Part shown: in pieces, positions 1 through 5,447 of the stretch | Layout of the letters: each line of letters starts with the position of its first letter | Numbering within the stretch: position 1 is the stretch's first letter | Assembly: GCA_016927675.1 (NCBI GenBank) | Contig: JAFGMF010000265.1 | Span: forward strand, 1-6,333 | DNA from: Candidatus Cloacimonadota bacterium | GTDB taxonomy: Bacteria; Cloacimonadota; Cloacimonadia; Cloacimonadales; TCS61 | DNA length: 6,333 nt | Reading direction: 5' to 3' | Position numbers and translations under genes: made by a program | Notes under the pieces: model-generated | What the model saw: the letters and a program-made list of their open reading frames with translations, nothing else | Told to the model about the DNA's origin: nothing | Database searches by the model: none

Positions 1-50
1 TCGCTGCGACTCAAGTCCGCTCTCACTTCCGCCAGAGGCGGCAGTCCTTA

Positions 51-70
51 ACTTAAGCTACGCTTTAAGT
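51..70. repeat. Inverted repeat of the mosaic, copy 1
   Basis: ACTTAAGC at 51-58 pairs with GCTTTAAGT at 62-70, giving eight base pairs with one bulged T and a three-base loop. It directly precedes the conserved block of the repeat unit. No T-run follows, so it does not look like a terminator. Confidence 0.5.
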
Positions 71-119
71 CAATTCCTGCCAATTTCAACTCTCATCTCT
101 TTTCCCCTCGATGTTCTTA

Positions 120-154
120 ACTCAATTCTCTGGCGAAAAGCCTGAGCCTTGAGT
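120..154. repeat. Inverted repeat of the mosaic, copy 2
   Basis: The outer arms ACTCAA (120-125) and TTGAGT (149-154) are perfect complements. An inner stem, CTCTGGC at 128-134 with GCCTGAG at 140-146, has one T/T mismatch and a GAAAA loop. Compared with copy 1, the outer arms differ at one position on each side, and the two changes compensate (T-A becomes C-G). Confidence 0.5.
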
Positions 155-169
155 CAATTCCAGCGAATC

Positions 170-218
170 TCACCTCTCACTTCTAATCACTTATCACTCT
201 TTACACATCACTCATCTT
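170..218. repeat. Degenerate heptanucleotide tandem repeat
   Basis: Seven 7-base units follow one another without gaps: TCACCTC, TCACTTC, TAATCAC, TTATCAC, TCTTTAC, ACATCAC, TCATCTT. On the minus strand the middle units read as GTGATNA-like heptamers. A two-unit version, TCAACTC TCATCTC, stands at 86-99 in the preceding repeat copy. The period of seven is not a codon multiple, and no reading frame runs through it. Confidence 0.45.
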
Positions 219-285
219 AAGCGGTTAAGGAAGCAAGAGACGAAGCTGGATTTGGAAAAATTAATCAGTAACCATTCAAAAAACA

Positions 286-314
286 TTGACGAGTTTATGC
301 AGATTTGAGAATTA
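286..314 (+). promoter_or_regulatory. Possible promoter of the ATPase gene
   Basis: TTGACG at 286-291 resembles a -35 box. With a 17-base spacer it is followed by GAATTA at 309-314, a poor -10 box. TATACA at 323-328 is a better -10 by sequence, but lies too far from this -35. The position, 28 bases ahead of the start codon, is reasonable. The promoter consensus of this phylum is not well known, so this stays a candidate. Confidence 0.25.
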
Positions 315-330
315 AACTCAGATATACATA

Positions 331-342
331 AAGGCGGGTGTT
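331..342 (+). promoter_or_regulatory. Ribosome binding site of the ATPase gene
   Basis: AAGG at 331-334 (within AAGGCGGG) lies eight bases before the ATG at 343 and supports that start. Confidence 0.5.
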
Positions 343-1569
343 ATGATCAAAAGAGTAGCGCAAAAAAAACTCATTGAGTTAAGTAGATATTTCCCGGTTG
401 TTACGGTTACGGGACCGCGTCAATCCGGTAAAACAACATTAGTAAAAATGACTTTTCCAAACAAAGATTATGTGAATCTGGAAAACCCTAACATCAGAGA
501 AATGATCATGATTGATCCGGAAGGTTTTTTTCAACAATATCCAGACGGTGCGATTCTGGATGAAGTGCAGAAATTACCTCAACTATTTTCCTATATTCAA
601 ACAATGGTTGATAAATTCAAAGTTAACGGGCTTTTTATCTTAACCGGGAGTAATCAGTTTGAATTCATGCAACGAATCGGCCAGTCCATGGCAGGGAGAA
701 CAGCTATTTTGAAACTGCTGCCATTCAGTTATCAGGAAATCTACAATACTTCTGTAATTCCAATCCATAAATTGCTTTTTACTGGGTTTTATCCCCGTTT
801 ACACGATCAACATATTCCCATTGAGGATTTCTTTATTGCTTATGTAAACACGTATATCGAACGTGATGTGCGGATGATTGCCAATGTTCACAATCTCACT
901 TTATTCCAGAATTTTTTGAAAGTTTGTGCAGCACGAACTGGATCAATTTTAAACAAAACAGCCATTTCCAATGAAGTGGGAGTTTCATCGAAAACTGTCG
1001 AAGAGTGGCTTTCCATACTGGAAGCAAGTTTCTTGATTTATCGTATGCCGCCGTATTTCAAAAACTTTAATAAAAGGATAATTAAATCGCCTAAACTGTA
1101 TTTTCTGGATGTGGGATTAGCTGCTTTCCTGCTGGGCATCCAACATGCCGATCAACTGATAAATCATCCTTTGCGGGGAGAAATATTCGAATCCTATGTC
1201 ATTTCAGAGCTTTTAAAATACATATATAATGCAGGAAAAAGAAGTAATTTATATTTCTTTCGGGAAAGCAATCAGACTGAAGTTGATGTACTTCTGGATA
1301 CGGCATTCAGTCCAGTTCCTGTCGAGATCAAAAGCAGCGCAACGCTCAATCAATCTCAATTTAAGAATCTTAACCTATTCAGAAAAATCTCTACCGACTT
1401 TGTTCATGCCGGGCTCGTTTTGGGAACTGACATAGAAAGAACATTTAATGATACAATTATTCGGGGATATAATCGTGTGCCGGAACTTTATGAAATATTA
1501 GTAAAGGATAATAATTTCTCAGAGAAAAAACTGGCACGCCCGGAAGGACTCGAACCCTCAACCCTCTGA
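343..1569 (+). CDS. P-loop ATPase with C-terminal DUF4143 domain
   Basis: This 408-residue protein has the two-part build of the AAA_14/DUF4143 family. The N-terminal ATPase shows a Walker A motif, GPRQSGKTT (residues 24-32), a Walker B motif, AILDEVQ (70-76), a sensor-like ILTGSNQF (99-106) and a GR pair (118-119). A winged-helix-like stretch lies at about 201-232. The C-terminal part carries the spaced residues of a PD-(D/E)XK fold: E283, D315 and E328-I-K330. Family members are common accessory genes whose role is poorly known; nuclease activity is not established. No lineage-specific partner gene is adjacent. The last ~12 residues (LARPEGLEPSTL) are antisense tRNA-Arg sequence, and the only in-frame stop lies within that tRNA. 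The family-like part ends near residue 390, so the gene appears whole, with a tail added by read-on into the tRNA. By eye it is richer in AT than the peptidase genes, which would fit horizontal acquisition. Confidence 0.9.
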   Translation: MIKRVAQKKLIELSRYFPVVTVTGPRQSGKTTLVKMTFPNKDYVNLENPNIREMIMIDPEGFFQQYPDGAILDEVQKLPQLFSYIQTMVDKFKVNGLFILTGSNQFEFMQRIGQSMAGRTAILKLLPFSYQEIYNTSVIPIHKLLFTGFYPRLHDQHIPIEDFFIAYVNTYIERDVRMIANVHNLTLFQNFLKVCAARTGSILNKTAISNEVGVSSKTVEEWLSILEASFLIYRMPPYFKNFNKRIIKSPKLYFLDVGLAAFLLGIQHADQLINHPLRGEIFESYVISELLKYIYNAGKRSNLYFFRESNQTEVDVLLDTAFSPVPVEIKSSATLNQSQFKNLNLFRKISTDFVHAGLVLGTDIERTFNDTIIRGYNRVPELYEILVKDNNFSEKKLARPEGLEPSTL

Positions 1570-1608
1570 TCCGAAGTCAGATGCTCTATCCAATTGAACT
1601 ACGGGCGC
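1532..1608 (-). tRNA. tRNA-Arg (anticodon TCG)
   Basis: Read on the minus strand, a full 77-base cloverleaf folds. The acceptor arm GCGCCCG pairs with CGGGCGT (first pair G-T). The D stem is GTTC/GAGC, the anticodon stem TCTGA/TCAGA with loop CTTCGGA, and the T stem GAGGG/CCTTC with loop TTCGAGT. Discriminator G is followed by an encoded CCA (plus-strand 1532-1534). The anticodon is TCG (plus-strand 1572-1574), which reads CGA and probably other CGN arginine codons. The gene converges on the ATPase gene and overlaps its end by 38 bases. Immediately after the CCA the minus strand has a run of six T, which could help termination. Confidence 0.97.
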
Positions 1609-1644
1609 GCATTTATTGCAGAAAAATTTTGACGTATTTTTTGT

Positions 1645-1671
1645 CCAATGTTTTTTTAGTAAAAAAATTGG
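1645..1671 (+). promoter_or_regulatory. Hairpin touching the TPR gene's ribosome binding site
   Basis: CCAA (1645-1648) can pair with TTGG (1668-1671), and seven T (1651-1657) with seven A (1661-1667) around the loop AGT. Two bases, TG (1649-1650), are left bulged. The 3' arm includes the first two G of the GGAGG ribosome binding site. In a transcript this could mask translation start, but the stem is mostly A-U and weak. The same DNA is upstream of the divergent tRNA gene, so it may instead be promoter DNA. Confidence 0.3.
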
Positions 1672-1674
1672 AGG
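1670..1674 (+). promoter_or_regulatory. Ribosome binding site of the TPR gene
   Basis: GGAGG is a strong Shine-Dalgarno match, six bases before the ATG at 1681. It settles the start of the TPR protein. Confidence 0.75.
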
Positions 1675-1680
1675 AAATAT

Positions 1681-2400
1681 ATGTCGCTTAGAATCGGGAT
1701 CATTATAATATTATGCGGTATGATGTTCCAGCTGGCTTCGGCTGAAGAACTGAATTTACAGGAGCCCTACAGAAAATATCTGGAAAGTAAAGATTTCGAA
1801 GATTTTATCAGAGCAGCTGAGTATTACAATAAATATAAGGATGTAAATCCTCAGGCAATGCTGTTGGGATCGTATCTGTTTTTACTGGAGATCGAGAAAA
1901 ACCTGGCAGAGCTGGAAACATCACTGGCTGATCTGGGTAATTCAGGAAAATTTTCCTATGCCAATCTTCTGCTGTCTCTGGGCAGATATCAGGAAAGCAT
2001 CGAGATTTATAATCAGCTAAACGAAGAGTCTCCAAACTGGTCATGTCCCTGGAGACACAAGGGTGAAGCTTTCTTAAAAAGCGGAGATCTGGACGCTGCT
2101 GAAACTGCTTTGCTCAAATCAATTGAAACCAGAAAAGAGCACTTTGATGCGTATGTAATGCTGGCTGAAGTTCAGAAACTGCAAGGCGACCAGGAAACCG
2201 CGCTGAAAACTCTGGAAACTGGTCTCAGCTATCTCGGCAAAGATATTGAAGATCCAGCTGAGGAAGTAGATGATGACGATTTGAAATTTCTGCATCTGGA
2301 ACTGCTTCTGCTGAACGATAGAACAGATGATTATCAGCGTCTGAAAGAAACTTACCGGACTGATCTGATGGACGACCCCCGCTGGAACCGACATCAATAA
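1681..2400 (+). CDS. Secreted tetratricopeptide-repeat protein
   Basis: The 239-residue product begins with a signal peptide: a short basic start, a hydrophobic run (residues 5-18) and a probable signal peptidase I site after ASA at 19-21. There is no lipobox, so a soluble periplasmic or surface location is likely. Helical TPR-like repeats cover about residues 91-185. The clearest are around LLLSLGRYQESIEIYNQL (96-113), KGEAFLKSGDLDAAETALLK (127-146) and LAEVQKLQGDQETALKTLE (161-179), each with the small and aromatic residues expected. An acidic patch (EEVDDDD, 194-200) follows. TPR domains bind other proteins, but no enzyme motif or partner is seen here. The gene is divergent from the tRNA and 232 bases from the peptidase gene, so it is probably a separate unit. 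I cannot assign a specific role. Confidence 0.85.
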   Translation: MSLRIGIIIILCGMMFQLASAEELNLQEPYRKYLESKDFEDFIRAAEYYNKYKDVNPQAMLLGSYLFLLEIEKNLAELETSLADLGNSGKFSYANLLLSLGRYQESIEIYNQLNEESPNWSCPWRHKGEAFLKSGDLDAAETALLKSIETRKEHFDAYVMLAEVQKLQGDQETALKTLETGLSYLGKDIEDPAEEVDDDDLKFLHLELLLLNDRTDDYQRLKETYRTDLMDDPRWNRHQ

Positions 2401-2422
2401 TCGTCATTGAAATCGCAAATAG

Positions 2423-2453
2423 TTGACAATTGTCCTGTTTGTGGACAGATAAA
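2423..2453 (+). promoter_or_regulatory. Candidate promoter of the peptidase operon
   Basis: TTGACA at 2423-2428 is a perfect -35 match. GATAAA at 2448-2453, after a long 19-base spacer, is a fair -10 (four of six bases). This would give a 5' leader of roughly 170 bases before the peptidase ATG. A promoter closer to the start is possible: TTGCTT (2576-2581) followed by TAAATA or TATATA near 2599-2608. Neither can be chosen from sequence alone. Confidence 0.35.
2425..2448 (+). promoter_or_regulatory. Palindrome and hairpin over the promoter candidate
   Basis: GACAATTGTC (2425-2434) is a perfect 10-base palindrome overlapping the TTGACA box. It runs into a second inverted repeat, TGTCC (2431-2435) with GGACA (2443-2447), separated by seven bases. 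Dyads at this position are typical of repressor operators. The matching regulator is not in the window. Confidence 0.35.
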
Positions 2454-2621
2454 GTTGTTCAATAGATTCGAAGTATATTTAACTGCGATGAGTATTATAT
2501 TTTTCTTTTTTGAGAAAACAAAATAAGGTATATCCATTGATAAGTCAATTTTCTGGTCATCCTCGATCGTTTTACTTGCTTTATGGAACATTAATTGCTA
2601 AATATATATAAAAAAAAGATA

Positions 2622-2627
2622 GAGAGG
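2622..2627 (+). promoter_or_regulatory. Ribosome binding site of the first peptidase
   Basis: GAGAGG ends five bases before the ATG at 2633 and supports that start. Confidence 0.6.
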
Positions 2628-2632
2628 TTTAC

Positions 2633-5428
2633 ATGAAGAAAGAATTATTGATCGTATCACTGTTATTATTTCTATTTCTGAATATCATAGCCGAGGAAAG
2701 ATTTCTGGCGCGAATAGATAATCCCGACAAAGATCTGGTGCTGGAATTAAATTACCAGCAATTTGATATTGCTTCATATAAACCCGGTGAATATCTTGAT
2801 CTTGTACTTACTCAGACATCATTTGATAATCTTCTGAACAAGGGAACAGCCATTCATCAAATCAAAACAGAAGCACAGATCAAAGCTGATCTGAAAGACA
2901 GCAGAGATCTTTATGGTTATCGCAACTACAGCGAGCTGGTCGAAGAGCTTGAGATTCTGGCTTTGTCTTATCCATCCCTTATCAGTCTTGAAGATGTAAG
3001 TGACAGCTGGGGAAAGGTTTATACTGATCAGGGTAACAGTAATTATCAGAATTATTATCACGATATCTGGGTATTGAAATTATCCGATAATGTTGCCATT
3101 GAAGAGGATGAGCCCAATATCTATTATATGGGTACTCATCATGCAAGGGAACCGATCAGCCTGGAGGTATCCATGGCTGTGCTCTGGCATCTTCTGGATA
3201 ATTATGGAACCGATCCCGATATCACTTACTGGATAGACAACAGCCAGATCTGGTTCATTCCCCTGGTCAATCCTGACGGGCACAAGATAGTCACCGACGA
3301 AGCAGATGTCTGGTGGCGCAAGAATATCCGGGATAATGACGAAGATGGTAATCTGGATTTCAGTACCTGGCAGGGTTATCCCGATGGAGTAGATCTTAAC
3401 CGTAATTACGGTTATGAATGGGGTGGTACAGGTACATCCAATGATCCATTAGAAATCACCTATTGCGGTCCTGATCCCTTCTCCGAAATCGAGACAGCCG
3501 CGATTAGAGATCTTATGAATTCACGACATTTTGTGGCAGGGATTTCCTACCACAGTTACAGTGAACTGGTACTTTTCCCCTACGGATATAACGAGAACAT
3601 ATATGCTCCCGATCATCTTGCCCTGTCTGATCTGGCAACCAGCATGGCAGTTACCATCCCCAGCACTTATGGAGGCCATTATACTCCTTCAAACGCCTGG
3701 CAGCTATATCCCTGCTCGGGCACGACAGACGATTATGCCTACGGAGTACACGGAACCTTCTCCTATACGATCGAACTTGCCACAGAATTCATTCCCCCGG
3801 CGAGTCAGGTTGAAGGGATCTGCGAAGATAACCTGGAAGCTGCGATGATCCTGCTCGGAAGAATCCATAGATCTACTCTTACCGGCCACATAACCGATGC
3901 TGTTACAAACGAACCCCTGGCTGCAGAAATATTTATTGAAGGAGTTGATGATACCGGCGAATTCCGTCATCCTTATACGAGTGATCAGGAATTCGGTCGC
4001 TATTACAGAATTTTACTGGATGGTTCCTACGACGTTTCGATCAGTGCTTACGGCTATCAGACCCAGACGTTCGAGAATATCCAGATTGATAATACCGGAC
4101 AGACAATCCTGAACGTTGCCCTGCAGCAAGCACCCATGTGCAATCTTAACGGCACGATAACTGATCTGGACGATGGCAGCCCCATTGCCGGAGCCTGTGT
4201 GGAAATATTGAACACCCCGATCCTGCCGGTCTATTCTGATATATCAGGTCATTATGCCATCGAGGAATTTCCAGCCGGTTCATATCAGATCAGAATATCT
4301 GCAAATAATTATATCGGCACGATCCAGGACATCTATCTGATCGAAGGTGAAAACCTCTTTGATATCGACCTGGAATACTGCAGCGCTTACAGTTTCGAAA
4401 ACGGCGAATTTGAAAATTTCTGGACGTTCAGCGGAAATGCCAATTGGACTATCGACAGCAGTCAATCATATCATGGTATTTATTCTGCCCGTTCCGGAAG
4501 TATCGGTGGATCGCAGACATCTTCGCTTATCGTAGAAATCGATGTGATCGAAGCCGGTCAGATCAGTTTTTATAAAAAAGTCTCCTGTGAAGATGATTCT
4601 CAGAATAATTACGATTACCTCGCCTTTCTGATCGATGGAGTTGAGCAGGAAAGATGGGACGGAGAAGTTTCCTGGAGCCCGGAATCATACCCCGTATCAG
4701 TTGGCATCCATACATTCGAATGGCGCTATGTTAAAGATGGCTATGTAAATTCCGGAGCCGACTGCGGCTGGATTGATTATATTCAGTTCCCACCGACTCT
4801 GGCAGATGATTTCATGGTAGTGCCGGGCACTATTTTTCATGAACTGGGAACAAATCTGATCAGCGAAGCCTCGGTTGATCTGATCAATAACGGCAATACG
4901 GCAATTGATTTCCAGCTCGAAACCCAGCCTCAGGTAACCTGGCTGAGCGATTTTGATCCTCAATCAGGTACTATCCTGCCAGCTGAATTGCAAACGGTAA
5001 GCTATACCCTGAATACTACAGATCTTACAGAAGGCCAATACGAATGCAATCTGCTGATTACCCTGGATGCTGCCAGCGGACGTATCAGCAGAGAAATACC
5101 GGTAATTCTTGTGGTTACATCCACAGATGGAGATCCGGATAACCTGCCTCTGATCACACATCTTGGGACAAATCATCCCAATCCTTTCAATCCGGAGACA
5201 AAGATTGATTTTTCCCTTAAGAATACCGAGAAAGTAATCTTAAATATCTACAACATCAAAGGACAGCTCGTGCGCAACCTGATAAATCAGGATCTCGATG
5301 CAGGCTTTCATCAGATAATCTGGGATGGCCGGGATGATCTGAGTAATCCCCTGCCAAGTGGAATTTACCTGTATCGTCTAAATGCTGGTAACTATCAACA
5401 CGTCCGTAAAATGACTTTGTTAAAATGA
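2633..5428 (+). CDS. Secreted M14 zinc carboxypeptidase with por sorting domain
   Basis: This 931-residue exported metallopeptidase removes C-terminal residues from peptides. A signal peptide (1-20, cut near IIA/EE) and a propeptide-like region (about 22-90) precede the M14 catalytic domain (about 93-410). Zinc ligands are H170 and E173 (HAREP) and H307 (ISYHSYSE). Substrate residues are R229, N256-R257 (DLNRNYG) and Y359, and the catalytic base is E381 (TIELATE), so it should be active. D366, in SGTTDDYAYG, aligns with the Asp255 position of carboxypeptidase B, hinting at basic or mixed C-terminal preference (inference). Two carboxypeptidase-regulatory-like beta domains follow (about 413-499 and 503-581), then a MAM/jelly-roll-like domain (about 584-720) and an Ig-like domain (about 724-828). 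The C-terminal por/FlgD-like sorting domain (848-931) predicts type IX export and surface anchoring or release. A second M14 gene follows after 19 bases. Confidence 0.94.
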   Translation: MKKELLIVSLLLFLFLNIIAEERFLARIDNPDKDLVLELNYQQFDIASYKPGEYLDLVLTQTSFDNLLNKGTAIHQIKTEAQIKADLKDSRDLYGYRNYSELVEELEILALSYPSLISLEDVSDSWGKVYTDQGNSNYQNYYHDIWVLKLSDNVAIEEDEPNIYYMGTHHAREPISLEVSMAVLWHLLDNYGTDPDITYWIDNSQIWFIPLVNPDGHKIVTDEADVWWRKNIRDNDEDGNLDFSTWQGYPDGVDLNRNYGYEWGGTGTSNDPLEITYCGPDPFSEIETAAIRDLMNSRHFVAGISYHSYSELVLFPYGYNENIYAPDHLALSDLATSMAVTIPSTYGGHYTPSNAWQLYPCSGTTDDYAYGVHGTFSYTIELATEFIPPASQVEGICEDNLEAAMILLGRIHRSTLTGHITDAVTNEPLAAEIFIEGVDDTGEFRHPYTSDQEFGRYYRILLDGSYDVSISAYGYQTQTFENIQIDNTGQTILNVALQQAPMCNLNGTITDLDDGSPIAGACVEILNTPILPVYSDISGHYAIEEFPAGSYQIRISANNYIGTIQDIYLIEGENLFDIDLEYCSAYSFENGEFENFWTFSGNANWTIDSSQSYHGIYSARSGSIGGSQTSSLIVEIDVIEAGQISFYKKVSCEDDSQNNYDYLAFLIDGVEQERWDGEVSWSPESYPVSVGIHTFEWRYVKDGYVNSGADCGWIDYIQFPPTLADDFMVVPGTIFHELGTNLISEASVDLINNGNTAIDFQLETQPQVTWLSDFDPQSGTILPAELQTVSYTLNTTDLTEGQYECNLLITLDAASGRISREIPVILVVTSTDGDPDNLPLITHLGTNHPNPFNPETKIDFSLKNTEKVILNIYNIKGQLVRNLINQDLDAGFHQIIWDGRDDLSNPLPSGIYLYRLNAGNYQHVRKMTLLK
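5174..5425 (+). other. Type IX secretion C-terminal sorting domain
   Basis: Residues 848-931 of the peptidase form the typical beta-rich tail: HPNPFNPETKIDFSL, then IYNIKGQLVRNL, then WDGRDD and SGIYLYRL, ending in basic KMTLLK. In the family this tail routes the protein through the outer membrane and is usually cleaved. No type IX secretion component gene is present in the window. Confidence 0.85.
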
Positions 5429-5447
5429 TTTAATAAGTGAGTTGATA

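Larger units (their letters stand above)
1..230. repeat. Mosaic of degenerate stem-loop and heptamer repeats
   Basis: No gene is visible in this pyrimidine-rich stretch. Related units recur at about 70-84 base spacing. A conserved block, AGTCAATTCC followed by a degenerate tail into CTCTCA, occurs at 68-100 and 152-184. The tail motif TCTCACTTC is at 21-29 and again at 174-182, with the variant TCTCATCTC at 91-99. CTTAAC occurs at 47-52 and 116-121. Each conserved block is preceded by an inverted repeat: ACTTAA 51-56 with TTAAGT 65-70, and ACTCAA 120-125 with TTGAGT 149-154. Further small hairpins are CCGCC/GGCGG (29-33 with 37-41) and CTTAA/TTAAG (216-220 with 225-229). I infer a noncoding, probably dispersed repeat family whose function is unknown. 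Confidence 0.6.
231..342. other. Gene-free leader between repeat mosaic and ATPase gene
   Basis: This part of the upstream region is AT-rich and lacks the repeat units found before it. It is the natural place for the promoter of the ATPase gene. Apart from a weak promoter candidate and a ribosome binding site I see nothing in it. Confidence 0.5.
2401..2632. other. Spacer between TPR and first peptidase genes
   Basis: This 232-base AT-rich gap has no convincing gene. A 65-codon frame on the minus strand lacks a ribosome binding site. It holds one strong -35-like box with an overlapping palindrome near its left end, and a ribosome binding site at its right end. No GC-rich hairpin with a T-run is visible after the TPR gene. 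Confidence 0.6.

Noticed and set aside
1..230. CRISPR array
   Set aside because: Repeats are degenerate, unevenly spaced (about 70-84 bases), not separated by unique spacers of constant length, and no cas gene is present.
1515..1527. TTTCTC-A-GAGAAA inverted repeat as a terminator
   Set aside because: It is short, mostly A-T, lies inside the ATPase frame, and has no proper loop or following T-run on the plus strand.
343..1569. ATPase as a broken pseudogene
   Set aside because: Walker A, Walker B and all PD-(D/E)XK-like residues are intact and the length matches the family; only the tail is unusual.
2431..2447. TGTCC/GGACA hairpin as terminator of the TPR gene
   Set aside because: The stem is only five base pairs and is followed by GATAAAG rather than a T-run; an operator role over the TTGACA box fits better.
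2394..2591. 65-codon open frame on the minus strand in the spacer before the peptidase
   Set aside because: No ribosome binding site precedes its start, it overlaps the TPR stop and the promoter candidate, and the product resembles nothing known.
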